From Hetaerina americana (taxonomy: Eukaryota > Arthropoda > Insecta > Odonata > Calopterygidae), in assembly GCA_022747635.1 (NCBI GenBank), contig JAKTNV010000063.1:2170001-2234000 (forward strand): a stretch of DNA of 64,000 nt. Direction: 5' to 3'. Below the pieces are notes generated by a model that ran no database searches, was not told where the DNA came from, and worked only from the letters and a program-made list of their open reading frames with translations. Numbering within the stretch: the first letter of the stretch is position 1; every line of letters begins with the position of its first letter. This document shows, one piece after another, positions 23,931 through 36,644 of this stretch. The position numbers and the translations under genes are program-made.

Positions 23931-25283
23931 TTTGTTCGAGTCTCTCATCCAGCTTCTTCCTTTGTTTCCATTTTTGTCAACAAGTGACTTCATCGAACTG
24001 TCTTGACTCAAAATGCGTCCGTTAAAGCGCTCCCTTGTTATTTTCGGTTTTCCGCTTTTTTTACGTAATACACGTAGAAACCCTTCGGTTATTCGGCCCG
24101 TTAAACGGGGCTTCATCTCTCTCCCATACCATCGCCACATTTCCATTCATCTCCCACGACACGACTGTTCATTTATTTTATTTTTTTTGATAATGCGTTC
24201 AATACTTCACTCGATTCGCCGCATAGCGCAAAAATGTGATTATTTTTCAGCCCGAGAATGGGATCTCATCCTCCATGCTCCAAGATCAAGAGTAATCTCG
24301 ATCTCAAATTTAGTCTGTGATTTTCTCTCATTATTGTGAAAATTGTTACCCATAGACATGCATAGTAACCTTTGACAGAGCCATGTGCTCACTCATAATG
24401 ACACCATTTTGTACATTCCCGAGCCTTTAATGTCCGAGAGGTCATCTTCCCCCATGCGTCCGCCCCCATCTCTCCCTTGCCACTCCCTGGCCTTCTCCCA
24501 AGTTTCGCATAGAACTAATTCCAATGCACTGAGGGCTGCGATTTAGAATATTTAGCGCCTTGATTTTGTAATTTTATTTTTCATTAAATACGTTGCTTGG
24601 GGAATGGTTCCTATTTACGTAATATTTCTTCCGTAATCGCGTTGGCTAAGATTAGGCAACCCTGTTCTGATGTTGCACAGGCGGTCGAATTGAACTATTC
24701 CACATCATTAGTTATTATATTTCCCCTTATATTATAGTTATTATATTATAGTATAGTTATTATATTCCCCTTATATTTCGTTGTTAATTTTTTATTTATA
24801 TCAACGGTATTCTTGTTGCTTAGAACTTTGTTGTTCATAAGCGGGGAAGCCTGTATCGTAGATCACTGCTGATTTTCGCTGTTAGAACGTGAATAATGGT
24901 CATATCTGGGAATGATATCTTGAAGGTTGGTGTTGATGGCCGCCGGAATTGCTGCTTAAACCAAAGGTTTGAAAGCGTGTGAAAATTGATGACAATACGT
25001 ACCACCCCTTTCACTCCTCGCAAGGAGTTCGACAAGTTGTGAACTTTAGTCTCGGCGCCCTTCATAGGTATGCCTTGGTTATAGCCACCCGAACATGCTA
25101 TTCTCTCATCTCTATCATGGCCATTTAATCCTCTCCTTAAAAGCTAACAGTCAGAGCATGTGAAAAGTGACACGACGACCGCCATCGAAACCAAAGGGGA
25201 CCGATAAGTTTTAAAATCCGATCACTCAGTCCTCCTGCTTCGTCATTCCACGATATTCCCTTGTTTGTGCTCTTAAAAAAGTG
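23931..25283. other. No gene recognised
   Basis: Non-coding. A minus-strand frame at 24835-25065 is 76 codons long and somewhat protein-like in composition, but it matches no family I know. Confidence 0.5.
24709..24777. repeat. Local tandem duplication in AT-rich DNA
   Basis: TAGTTATTATATTTCCCCTT at 24709 is repeated with one base lost at 24754, separated by TTATAGTTATTATATTATAG. It looks like a recent slippage duplication. Confidence 0.75.
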
Positions 25284-25480
25284 TTGGAAATGAAAAATAG
25301 TAATTTAGTGATTCCACAGAAAATTTATTACGACACGACCCAGGTTTCGACGTTTAACGTCATCTTCAGGTAACCTGAAGTTCTTCTGGCAAACGGAATG
25401 AGGGCGTTGAACGTCGAAACAAGGGTCGTATCGTAATAAATTTTCTGTGGAATCACTAAGTTACTATTTTTCATTCCCAA
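25284..25480 (-). repeat. Inverted-repeat element with hammerhead-like motif (second copy)
   Basis: Arms at about 25284-25360 and 25404-25480 are inverted copies at roughly 90% identity. The left arm read on the minus strand has the same order as the element at 61246: CUGAAGA, one U, stem GACGU/ACGUC with loop UAA, GAA, ACC-UG-GGU, then C. It is followed by GTAATAAA and TGTGGAA. The right arm keeps the GAAAC and AATAAATTTTCTGTGG parts but has lost the CUGANGA core. The two elements differ in stem II sequence while keeping it paired. The best guess is a Penelope-like terminal repeat pair. Confidence 0.75.
25328..25370 (-). ncRNA. Candidate minimal hammerhead ribozyme (second copy)
   Basis: The minus strand shows core CUGAAGA (N7 = A), stem II GACGU/ACGUC, GAA, stem III ACC/GGU with a two-base loop, and C as the cleavage-site residue, the preferred H17. 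Stem I has C-G, A-U and a U-G wobble next to the core. It shares the extra U before stem II with the motif at 61288. Activity is inferred from the conserved layout only. Confidence 0.55.
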
Positions 25481-28400
25481 TATGAATCGATTCCAAATAG
25501 TTAATCCGGGAACCATCAACTTAAAAAAGTAATCTGCAACCCCAACTGAAGGACAGAGCACATAGAAAGTAAGAACCAATCACACATAACTGGATAAGGT
25601 CTTCAATAGATACGGAATCGAGGCCCTTACGTCAGGGAGATTGATCAATGCACTCCAGGTAGTAATCTCGTCAACCCATTGTTGTATTGTGCTGTTAACC
25701 CTGGACAATGTGCTCCTTGAACCAAACGCCTGGACAATCGGGCACTTGATGAGAAGCGGTCACCTTTTCCAATGAAAACGAAGAGTTCAGAACGTTGGCG
25801 GCAGACGAAGAGGCGCCTTGGGGGCGTTTCCGGGAGAGTAACGCACTGTTCGCAGAGAGCGAGAGAGATGAATGGGGGAGGAGGGTTGCGGCGCTGCGTT
25901 GACACCCCCCCCTGCCCCTGTCCCCCCTTCTCGTACTCTCCCTCCCGCCCCACTCCCCCTCGACGCCGTTCTTCCTCACCCCCTCCGTGACGGGACACGC
26001 GAGCGGGAGGCAGTCTCCTCCCCCCTTGTAAAACATCCGTATGACCGATACCCGTCCACGTCTGCGGTTTTCCTTCTGCATTCCACCGAGAGGGTGCGTG
26101 CCGTCGTAATGACACCATCCCCTGTCAACCGCTTGCATCCTCGTTAATAAGCCCGGCGGCGTCCTCCCGGCTCGGCTTCAGTTCAAGGAAGCTGTTGCTC
26201 TGTTAGATATCCACTCAATATGCAAGTGTACGTATTCCTTTCTCGAGCGCCGTCGTTTTCAATTTGCGACGCTTGGAATGGACTCGTCGGGCACGTGACC
26301 GAGTGTCGAAGCCTCCGACTAGGAGCGTGGTCCGCCACCGAAAGGCAGTGTGGTGTTGGCGGACTGCCTCCATTGCAGCGGCTGCCGCACTCAGCCGTCA
26401 CTCAGATTGAAAAATTGTTATTGAAATGATTCTGGACATTCCAATTGTTTTTATTTAGGTCTAAACCTCTCAACTGGTAAGCCAAGAATCCACTGATCGG
26501 AAGATTTTATGTTTTGTTAAAAAAAACAAGGCTAACCTTGTTACGTTCGAGGTAAATGATACCAGTCTTGAAACTTTATTGCGTCAAAATGGAACAGCTT
26601 GGCATCCTTGTTTTGAATTTTTAAAAAAATATCCAAATTTGCGACTGATTTCAGAGACTATATTAACCTTATGTTCCGTTAAACTCGATGATATTGCTAT
26701 CTGTGCGTGAAAGGCCATTTCCATGATGGCCCTCTCTTGAATCCGTTTGAGAGTTTGGTTTTTTTGAATATTTCATTTTTTTTAATCTTCCCGGTGTCCG
26801 AGACATTAAAAACTCTACCGAGCAGTAGAGAGCACTCTTGGCTTTATTCCGTGGGTGGCTGGGGCTCCGTGGTCGCTCTTCCGTCCGGTGCGATCTCCGG
26901 TTTCACTCTCTCGGTGGACTGCTGGTGAAGATGGAGACGGCTTTTCGAGAATTCTAAAAGAACCGATGGCCCTTTCTCTTCTGGGAGCCCGTCGTGACAC
27001 GCTCACGCTGGGTGTGTATCGGGTTCGCCGATGACTCCGAAGGTTTGAATCTCGCCTTTGTCCCTATAAGTTGTCAAAACACATTTTTGTTTTCCGATGG
27101 GCGAGTCAACAGTGCTAATCTACCATAGCCATCCAGGCAACATGGGCTCTTTTTAAGTCCTTGCACTGCACCGTTGTTGGGGATAGGTGGATCGAAATTT
27201 AACATGCCACGTACACGACACTGCGCCAGCCACCCGCCCCTGGTGCATCCCTCTCTCGTAATCCCCTCAGGGCCACTCGGTTGCCGCCCTCTTTCCTCGC
27301 ACACCCCTCGAAAGTGTCGCGGCCCGCCGAACGGCGGCGGATCTCTCGGATTCGTCACTCACAGTTCTGGAGAACGCTTTCCCGCCATAATTCATGGAGT
27401 TGATTTGTTTTCACTGTTTAATTGCCTCAAGCGGCTGTCGGCTTCATTGGAGGGTCCTAATGATCGGCAGCAATTCGCTTTTAACGAGTCGTTTGAGGGA
27501 AGGAGTTCTGGGAAACGGCTTTGCCTCTGCAAGCTCTCCCAGCTGCTTCGCCGAATTGAGAATAAAGCACGATCACTCCCAAGGTTTATGCAAGAAGCCA
27601 TTCGTTTTTTGTCCGCCGTTCCTCATAAACGTTTAGTGTTAAACGGAAACGGCACGGAAACTATGAAATAGAATGCGAGCCATTAAATAGCTCGTGTAAT
27701 ATCGGAGAAATCCCGTGCCACGGCGGCATCCGTCTTAAATCAATTTCCGTTCTCCTTGAACCATAATTTTCTTTCCCCGTGTATTTTATTCCAAGGTATT
27801 GTGTGTGCATATTTATAGAGTGATATTGCTTTTGAGGGTTGGGTTATGAATACACTTCCGTGTTAATGCACTTTCGAGATTGGTGAAGGTATTGATGACA
27901 AGGTATCATTTTCTTTTATGCACGAAGTGGCGGTAGTGTGTATATGTACATACTATGTTTTAGGCTCTAATAACCGCTGAGGTGTCGTAAATTAAGGGTT
28001 GATTAATTGATTGCTAGCAATCTGATTACGCTAGCGTAAATATTATGGAATGAATTATAAAGTGATAAAATCGCTTGGAGACTTCATATCTTGAGCGATA
28101 AGTAGTCATCAATGGCGCGAAAGCAAAAGATTAGAGTTCATTTCAGTTGGGCCACGTATGCCGCAACTGTTTCATTGATAGATAATTCTTTATTTTGGGG
28201 CGAGATTAAGACTATGCATTCTCTTCTACTGCCTAACTCCTCGTTACCCATATATAAGAATAAAGTTGTAGATAAATTTCACACAGTATACAAGTACATG
28301 TATGCATTCAACATTGCATGTATACATTCAACAACGAAGTGCATAAGTTCACTTTTGGACCCCATTGTATCGAGGCGACGATTTTAGGAATTAAATACAG

Positions 28401-28872
28401 TTGAAAACGGTGCCCTTAATTGTCGAAAAATGATGCAAAGGTTAGGAGCAATAGGAGTTTAAGGGCGGCTATTGTTAGTCGGAGATTTGGAGTCACATCA
28501 GTCTCGAAGAGATCAAACTAGCGGATAGCGTTTTAATAAGAAAATGTGCTGAACTTTGATGATTCTGACACTGACGAGGTTGAGTCCCTTGCTGTCTCAA
28601 AAGAATAGGGTACCCGGATAAGGTGCATGGAACGTCCTTACAGCTGATAAAACAAATCCTCGCTTTTCTCACACGGCACAACAGAGCTCTAACACTCCAC
28701 CATTTTTTAAGGTCTTGTTGTTTACCTGAAATTACTTAAGCGATTGCTTCAGAAAGATGATTCGTAATTCCCGGCAATGCCATAATGAAAGACTGCACCT
28801 CGGCCTCTGGTATGCTGGGGGGTACTCCTTGGGAGAGTTAACCGATAGTGGAGGTTTACGAGAAACCCACAC
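25481..28872. other. No gene recognised; GC-rich block near 25.8-26.2 kb
   Basis: The CpG- and C-rich block at 25800-26200 opens several overlapping frames on both strands without domain content. A 165-codon plus-strand frame at 27174-27671 was examined and shows no recognisable motif. The rest is AT-rich. Confidence 0.55.
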
Positions 28873-29483
28873 TTCCCAAGGATGAAGATTGAATTTTTTG
28901 CCAGCAAATGGCGACCAATGCCTTTTGTACACGATTTTTACACATTTTTTTTAAAACCCAAATGTTTGGTTAAAATAGTGTGCACTGTGGATTGTCCTAA
29001 ATTCAGTTTACCAACTATCATACGGACAGTTTTTTTGACGATCGGTAAAGACAAGGGACCGCACGCGATCAATGTTGTCGTCAACACAGGTGGTTGAAGG
29101 TCGTCCCGGCCATGCTTCATCCGTGTCGTCTTGTCGGCCATCTTTAAAACGCTTAATCCACTTGAAAACGGATGTTTTCTTGAGAGCATTATCACGGTAA
29201 ATAGCAGTCAACATTTCAGTAATTTCTTGATAACTTTTACCACACTTCAAACTCTTGATGTTGATTTGTTGCTCCGTGATTTCGTCATTTTCCATTTTCG
29301 AGCAAGAGTAAAAACAAGGACAAGAGAAACTAACGTAACTGGCACCATACGCACAGCTCGACGATCCGCCAAGCACTAACAGCTCAATGGGTCTCAGGCA
29401 ACTAGCGCCACCAGTGGGCGGGGCTATAGTCCGCGTCATGGCCGTCAGATTGCACCAGTTCGTGTATTTTTGGGCCGACCACG
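28873..29483 (-). mobile_element. Deleted mariner, family B (5' half)
   Basis: The minus strand encodes the transposase N terminus from Met at 29295 (MENDEITEQQINIKSLKCGK, then KWIKRFKDGR and WPGRPST). After a frameshift it continues with GKLNLGQSTVHTILTKHLG and then jumps to a catalytic-domain scrap near 28886. The region carrying the first two catalytic aspartates is deleted. The right end near 29456-29483 is a degenerate match to the inverted family B terminus, followed by TA. The left end was not found. Confidence 0.83.
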
Positions 29484-29485
29484 TA

Positions 29486-31389
29486 CTTTTGATCCTAACG
29501 GCGAGTAGGCTGGACAGTTCCTCTCATCCACTTAGTTTATGAATGGTTGTTATAACGGAGACTACAGTTAAAAAAAGCTTGAAGGGCATAAGGGCTCTTT
29601 GCTTCGTCGTCTGTACTTCGGAGGTTTTTCATCGTGCGTATTCCCCAACAGGACTCCGTGCGTAACTTGTGTATACGTTCTGGCTTCAGCCGCGCAGATC
29701 AATGGTGTGCGTGCCGTCGACTCGGAATGGGCTCTTCCAAGTTCATAATGCATTCCTCGCGTGGCGTACATTGAGTAGTGAATCATTTTCAAATTAGGTT
29801 TGTCTTTTTTCTCTTATTTACAATGGCTCTATCGGATGTGTGTGGAATAGAAACGTTGCTGAGTTGGCTGAAACGCCAATTTCTGAAATTCACCGTTTTG
29901 CATTAAATTCTTATCCGTTATCTCTCACGCCGCGCTCCTAAGAGTTCTTCAAATATATGCGATCCAAACATGCCTCCTTCCAGTGAAAAAGGCGGAGGTA
30001 AATATTTAAGTAGCATGACTTGAACTAATTTGCATAAGTTTCGTTCAAAGTTATCTTGTCATCCTGCAGCCTGTGTCGTTAAATGTTTTATTTGTTTCTT
30101 TTCGTTTAAAATATGGAATAGGGGATGGATAATTAAATATGAATGTATCATAAAATATGGGGTAGAATGAATAAAACTTAGAAAACCATGAAACACTTAA
30201 GGAAGTGCTTTGTCGCAATAGCCACGCCTCTCTTTACATCTCTACATGTCTCTCTCTCTATAGCCACGCCTCTCATGAGTCCTTCTCTTGCCTCATGTTC
30301 TTGAAGGAAGCAGATGTGAGACGTCCTCTGGGTTTCTTCCCCATAACCTTTCTTTCAAATATGTTCTTAAGGAATTGATTATGCCTTAATAAATGTCCGA
30401 TTAATTTTTCTCTTCTTTGTCCTATTGTTCTTAAGAGCGATCTCTTTTCTTACACTTCTGCTAATACTTTTTAATAATTTTTTATTTTATAATTAGAAAA
30501 TATCAAAAATAGAAAAATAGCTAACAATTTGTTTTCCCATAGGAAGGGCGCTTCGCCAAAATATACGAGAAATTCACCTTTCTTAAGTTATTTGAGTGGG
30601 CATGAGTGACATTTGGAGAGTCTTAGTTTAATGAATCGGCGACTTCTATCTCGCGTCTGTTTCATCACGATTGGACGTGGGAGGACGGTTCAAAGTCATG
30701 GACGCCATCTCTCTGCATCGCGCCAGCCTTTCTTCGTCCATTTCCTAGTCGCATCATAAAACTCTGCGGGGAACTCAATTTTCCGCGTAGATAGGGTCTA
30801 GCTTGTCTACAAACGTGTGTATATAGTTAAACGGACCTCACGAATTAACCACATCTATCTCCATTCGGGGATACGTCTTTTAAACATGAATATATACACG
30901 TATTAATTTCAAAGGCATTGATCGCGAATAATAGAATCTTGCCATTATTATGCAATCCAAGCCTCGCCATGTTGACCTCTTGATTAAACGTATCCCAGCT
31001 CATAAATTTGTTTCCGTTCGATCCCAATATCGTCATTTTAACATTATTTTACCATTCAACTATGCACCAAAGTAGTACACTTGCTCTTATTTCAAATTGA
31101 GTTTTTGTTTTTTAACGACGTGGCATTGAGTAGTTTTCCCTTCCGAAAACCTTGCTGGAGGCTTCCGTCCTGGTTTCGCATAATTCCGCGCTTGTGAGAT
31201 GATCGGTGTTTGCTTCATTTCCAACTGCTATCTCTGGTGTGTGTTTCTGGAGCGCCTGGTATTTTATGTAAGCACTTGAAGATAAGCGACTTGCACACGC
31301 CGGAGACTCGAGAGGAGACGTGTTATCGGGGAGGAATGTGATATTTCCTCCGCTCCGGGAATGGACCGTTGACTAGCGTATCGTGCCAA
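29486..31389. other. No gene recognised apart from a LINE scrap
   Basis: Ordinary non-coding DNA with the LINE C-terminal scrap at 30290-30435 and a nearby duplicated ATAGCCACGCCTCTC segment (about 30219 and 30261). Confidence 0.55.
30290..30435 (-). pseudogene. Non-LTR retrotransposon C-terminal scrap
   Basis: Minus-strand translation gives RKLIGHLLRHNQFLKNIFER and KVMGKKPRGRLTSASFKNM. This is the terminal block found at the end of many RTE-like or similar LINE polymerases (IGHxLRH...GxxxRGR). Only about 50 residues survive. Confidence 0.75.
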
Positions 31390-31890
31390 ATAAGTACGAG
31401 GGTCCACCACTACAATCCAGGAACGAAACAGCAGGCGAAGCAGTGGGTGGAAGCCGGTGATTCAGTGCCAAAGAAAGCGAAGTCGATCGCATCTGCTGGA
31501 AAGGCCATGGCGTTTTGTTTTGGGATGTGAAAGGGATCCTGTCAATCGATTACCTTTGAAAAAGACAGAAGAATTACAGGCGAATATTACGCCAACCTTC
31601 TTGACCAGCTGGATGCTAAAATTCGCGAGAAGAGGCCTGTCTTGAAGAAGAAAAAAGTCATATTTCACCTGGACAACCTGCTGTCGCCTGCTCAGGTGCG
31701 TTGGCGATGGAAGAACTAAGGGATTCGGGGTATGATTTGCTCGGCCATCCCCCCTATTCTCCTGATTTAGCACCCTCAGACTTCCATCTGTTCCCAAAGT
31801 TGAAGAAATTTGTTTGTGGGAAGCGCTTCGGGTCCAATGAAGAAGTTAAGAAGGCCTTCGATAGATATTTTCACGCTGATGCTCACTGAG
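31390..31890 (+). pseudogene. Degraded mariner transposase, cecropia/mellifera-like
   Basis: The plus strand in shifting frames encodes HHYNPGTKQQAKQWVEAGDS, PKKAKSIASAGKAMA, ITGEYYANLLDQLDAKIREK, KKVIFHLDNLLSP, HPPYSPDLAPSDFHLFPKLK and KRFGSNEEVKKAFDRYF. These are successive blocks of a mariner catalytic domain of the cecropia/mellifera type. At least three frameshifts or stops interrupt it, and the N-terminal DNA-binding half is absent. It ends at 31889, where a tRNA-like repeat begins. Confidence 0.88.
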
Positions 31891-31950
31891 CATCGGCCCG
31901 GCAAGTCGAAAGATCCGTGGTTCAAGTTCCGGTCAAGGAAATATTTTTGC
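31888..31950 (+). repeat. tRNA-like SINE head, family B
   Basis: GAGCATCGGCCCGGCAAGTC, GAAAGATCCGTGGTTCAAGT and TCCGGTCAAGGAAATATTTT closely match the minus strand of 40258-40440. It starts exactly where the mariner remnant at 31390 ends, so it probably inserted into or next to it. The body beyond about 31950 is not recognisable. Confidence 0.75.
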
Positions 31951-34489
31951 GTGAATCGTTTTCGTTTCCAATTCGTTTCATTGCTTTAATAATTGACATT
32001 TTCAAACTTCATTTTGTGGAAGAACCGATGCATTGATAAGCTTATATGAATGGTACTCCTGGGAATGTTTTCCTGGTCCATGTTTCCATAGCTAGCATTG
32101 CGAGACGGAAAATAAAATCTTAATTTTAATCTCTTAAAAAAGTTCTTCTGTTAATGTTTACGGTTTTATGCCGATATCCCGTGAACTAATCTACCTTACC
32201 AAACACGCCAACGCTAAAAATCGCGGACGAAGAGCAATTTGAGAAGTCATGGAACTCTGATAGAAATTATTTCAACGGATTTGATGAACACCACGTAGCC
32301 TCATACATTTTCTCGGCGGAACGTGTGGCATTCCACTGTCAGGGCATACAAGGTTTTCCGTTTGACGTTTACATCGCGGACAGCTGTGCACTAGAGTGCA
32401 CCACGATTCCTGGGATGGTGCGCGGGTAACCCGGTCCATTCCTTTTACTCTCGGCTCGAGTTCTCTCCCCTCCCACTCTCCCCCGCCCGCCCTTCCTCTC
32501 ACTCCGTGTCAGCCGCCTCGAAAGCGGTCGAATCCAATCGCGAAAAGTGTCACCTGCGCCTGGAATCGAGCCCTCCCCCCCCCGCTCCCCCTCAAAAGTG
32601 AAAGTGCCCCCACGCGCGCTCGGCGAAACAAACATTCAAAGCAGGTCATCCTTCGGGGAAAAGATCGCCAGCAGTACTTGAAGACGCGATTCTCACCTCA
32701 GAAGTAAGTTTCCTTTCCCCCCCTCCCCCTCACTTCTCCCCTCTCGTCTTCCAATCGAAAATATATCTACGTTCGTTCGTTATCGTTCCCTAAGCCCTTC
32801 GAGGTTTTGGAAGCGGACAGGTTTTCCCTTTATTCTCGGGAGGAAAAATGTCCAGCGCCAAATGTTTCACCATCCATATTTTGATGTGTCGAGATAGCGT
32901 CTTATGCTCCCTGCAACTTGCATCACACGCAGACATTTTCTTAAAATGATTCAAATATCTTTTCTTTCGCACGGATGACATGAAAAAGCAATTCCTCAGT
33001 GCATGGTCCACTGTGAAAGTAATGTGCATTCTCTGGGAAAAATAGATTTATTGATCGTACTTGTAAAAATGCTTAAAATTCTTCAGCATACATTCCCCCT
33101 GCATCAATAATACACTTGCGGAGATGTATCTGCAACGCCTTGAGGGCACCCTACAACTCCTCTTGACGGGAGTGTCTCTCAGGAAGGTTGTGTATGTGGA
33201 AACAAATCTTCACATGTATGTAGTATGCGAAGATTTGTTTTGGATGGTCAATGAACACACACGCCTTCTGGCGATTCTTGATGAAGAAGGGTGAGAGTGT
33301 AGAGGGGAGCATGGTAGGTAAACATGGAGAAAGAGGGAAAAAGGGAATTGATATGAACGGAATGGAGGAGACCAGTAAGGATAAAGGGGCTAAGGAAAAA
33401 AGCCGAGTCAAATGGATTTGAAGCAGAAGGGATAGCCTCTAACGGTGTAGTATTTATTGTCCATGATGCTAGATTTTGTCATTTCCTTCAACTAGGCATT
33501 TGCTAAGCGTATCATAATAAACGCATAGACGTATTCATGGAGAAGGTCATGTCCATTTATTTGACTGTTACTTGATATTTTGCTAATAGTTAACGTCCAA
33601 TACTTTGAAAAATGAGAAATTATTTACTGCTGGGCACAGAGAGAACTGTCGGGAAGTAAGAAGCGAAAATCTGTGCGCGGCGTTCTCAGAAGAATCCTTC
33701 ATTTTCCCCATCCACCCCTGACTATAATTTTGACGGAGAAGTAGACCATGGACCAATGTTATACCTTTAGTAATTTATTAAATATTATTAATTTTATTTT
33801 AAATAATATTTAATAATAAATTTATGTTATCTATTATAATATTAACTATCAAAATTAATTTGAATGATAGAATTTTAATTATATATAGAATTAATGAATG
33901 ATAACATTTTAATCATTTCCTTTTTCGTCCGAATAAAATATTTAATTAAGCTTACACTAAGCTTCGTGGCAATCATTCCGCCTGGTTCCTGGGTGACTTT
34001 CAGAATTTCGTTTCCATTGCAATTATATTTCTCCCATCAATCATCCGTGGGTCGGTTTGACGGACTTAACGGGCCGCACCGGGGTTAGATTGGACCCTTC
34101 TGCGATAAGTTGTGTTTAGGCCCTGTGCGACTCGACCTCACGAATGAACTTTTCCAGTAACAGTTTTGCCCCTTTCACGCGCTCATAATTATATTGCTAT
34201 CCGTGCTATTGTGTGCATACCTCCCTTCCTCATCAACGTCTATCAATATCCCCCACTCCCTAGCAATTCGGTGCTCTAGCAACCAAATACATATCACCTG
34301 CAGCATCTCCGAAAACCTCTTATCATACCCTTTAGGAATTTTCTATTCACATTTGGGTTACTGGGTTACAAATAATAATATGGGCATTAAGGGTAGTAAG
34401 AGAAAACATCAATTTTTCAAATAAAAAGTATGCACAAAAGGATATTTACACCCTCTTTGGAGAAAGAATCCCATGTAGCAGTCATTGAA
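31951..34489. other. No gene recognised; GC-rich block near 32.4-32.7 kb
   Basis: It contains a C-rich, CpG-containing block at 32430-32740, ending in AAGTAAGT-like sequence near 32703 that could be a splice donor, and an AT-rich palindrome at 33772. No protein is recognised. Confidence 0.5.
33772..33822. repeat. AT-rich palindrome
   Basis: AATTTATT...AAATATTATT on the left pairs with AATAATATTTAATAATAAATT on the right, with a 3-base gap and a 12-base centre. The surrounding 33760-33900 is almost pure AT. Confidence 0.7.
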
Positions 34490-35062
34490 AATATTTAGGC
34501 ATATACTTAAATAGGGATCTTGGGTGGGAAGTCCAAGTAGATAATATGACACGAAAGGCATTTAAAGTACTGCATTAGGTAATGAGAAATTTAAGAAGAA
34601 ACATAAAGGGCATTGGTTAGTCCTATCCTAGAATACTCGTTCATAGTATGGGATCCATATGAGGGGGGACATATTAAAGAGATAGAAAAAGTTCAAAGAA
34701 AGGCAGCAAGATATGTACTCGGAAGGTACAAAAGAACAGATAGTGTCACGGAAATGTGGGTTATACTGAAATGGGAGAGTTTGAAAAATAGAAGAAAAAG
34801 GAGTAGGTTAGGCGCGATGTATAGAATTGTTAAAAAGGACGAAGCCTGGGAAGATTTATGGAAAGAGATAGAAAAGCCAAACTTTAAGGGAAAAAACGAC
34901 CACGGTTTAAAAAATAAAAAGAAGAACGCATAAAAACAAGAAAAAATATTCCTTTTTTAAACAGAACTATTGTTGGATGGAACCAGCTGCCTGAAGGTTT
35001 GTTTGAGTCCTTTCCATCCAATTTTAGGAGTTTTAAGAATAAGTGTAAAGCAGCCACTGGGT
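34490..35062 (+). pseudogene. Non-LTR retrotransposon RT C-terminal fragment
   Basis: Plus-strand sequence reads HLGIYLNRDLGWEVQVDNMT, then after frame breaks VSPILEYSFIVWDPYEGG, EIEKVQRKAARYVLGRYKR and ESLKNRRKRSRLGAMYRIV. It ends RTIVGWNQLPEGLFESFP and a stop at about 35062. This is the post-catalytic C-terminal region of CR1/L2/Jockey-like polymerases, down to the natural stop codon. The rest of the polymerase is missing. Confidence 0.88.
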
Positions 35063-36644
35063 GATACACTTCATTGATCAGTGATTATTATACTATTGTA
35101 CTTATTAAAATATTCTTTGTATGTGATGTGGGCGGCGTGAGAAGTTGTATTGCAAAAGTGAATGATGTGTTAACGGTGTGTGCTTTCGAACGGTATATGA
35201 AATAGAGTGCGTGATTATGGACAGTGTGGCGATGGACGGAGCGTTGTACTTGTAGTATGTATGGTGTGAACCTCTCCCATGTGTTATGGTAAAGGTGGCG
35301 TTGGTAATCTTTAAGTGTCATTGTACATAAGAGAGCATTTTGTCTCATATCTGTTCTTCTTATGTGCTTTATGTATGTGCATTGTAAGAGTGACCGTTAC
35401 CACCAGTAAAATTGCCTAATTGTAAGGTGATTTATATAGTATAATATATAATATTTCCGCACCTCCTTAAATTTTCATTTATTTTTCTTCGTTTCTGTCC
35501 AACTCTCTATTTCCGTGCTTTGCCAAATCCTCCGCCTACAATTGTCCTCATTTCTTCGAGTCGTAAATGTCCGAACCATACGCTACACTCCAACAAACAA
35601 CCGTTTTGACTGATCTTTTATTCAACTCCCGTCCCTTTATTCCGATCGTTGCCCTCGTGCCAACGCGATTCGAATCCTAATGACCTCACGGCTTTGTCCT
35701 CCTGCTTTCAAAATATTGCCTTAATAAATGTTTTATCCCTGCTCTAATTCATTTCCTCCCCTAACAACGCTTTCCCCTCCCGGGTGCTTCCCCTTCTACT
35801 CGAAGCAATCCGTCAACAAAATTTGACGTCACTCAACCGTTCAAGTGTGGTCATTTTTCAGGACTGGCACGCTAATTTGTCGAGTCTTTCCAACTTCATA
35901 ACTCCCAGGGGTAGTTCCGTTCGGTCCATTCTCATCCCGAATGTTTCTTATCGATCCCGATAATCCCATGCTGTGGGAAATGCGGATTTAAATCCACGTG
36001 GGTTCCTACTAATGTTTTGGCCACAAGTGTCCATCCGTCTGCCTTGACATTTTTGACGCGGGAGGTGACGCTTCCGCGGATAGGCTTCCTTGCCCCCCCT
36101 TTACCCCCACCCCCCCCGGTCGGTAATTTCACCTGTTGAATCTTTGTCTGGGGTCCTCTTTAAAAGGAGCGAGAGGAGAGGCATCTCCCCACTCCCTTTA
36201 AACCGCCCCGCGTGTGTGGTGATGCAACCTGGTCCGCCAGGTGGCGGCGGCTCTGCTCGCGCCACGGGTAAGCGAGCGGGCCGCGACTCCCTTAAAGGGA
36301 AACGCCCCCGCGGGGCTCCTCCCACGGAGGAAATTCCCTTTGCCGTTTGTTTTCCTCAGTGGCGATCAATTCGCGCGGAAAGAGCGCTTGCTTTCCCGAC
36401 TGGTTGCTCAAGCCTCGGATGAAAATGGGGCTCCTAATCTTAGTGGAAGACGTTTCTTTTGACGATATAACTATCGTTTCTACCTCAGTTTGATAGGTGA
36501 GGATAAAGCGTACCTCGTAGCGACCCCAATTTGGCAGTGTTACATTTAAACGAGTTAACAGCAATCAAAGGGGGCAATGTCTTTCCTTGCGCTGCTTGAG
36601 GTTTCCCCCAGGAAGATAACTGTCTGTGAAATCGAAGAGGGGTT
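35063..36644. other. No gene recognised apart from a LINE scrap; CpG-rich block
   Basis: After the LINE stop at 35062 the sequence is non-coding. A CpG-rich block at about 36060-36420 shows the same composition-driven open frames as other islands in the window. Confidence 0.55.
35465..35690 (-). pseudogene. Degraded non-LTR retrotransposon scrap
   Basis: The minus strand shows KSVKTVVCWSVAYGSDIYDS followed, after stops, by a WQSTEIESWTETKKN-like segment. It resembles the WSVALYGSETWTLRK...WTxRKTNEEVL block of insect LINE polymerases. It is heavily decayed and identified by pattern only. Confidence 0.6.

Noticed and set aside
25645..26138. Overlapping 147- and 157-codon minus-strand frames
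   Set aside because: Two different frames are open over the same GC-rich block, and neither shows domain features.
27174..27671. 165-codon plus-strand frame
   Set aside because: No recognisable motif, no Kozak or splice context that convinces, and another frame is open over the same bases.
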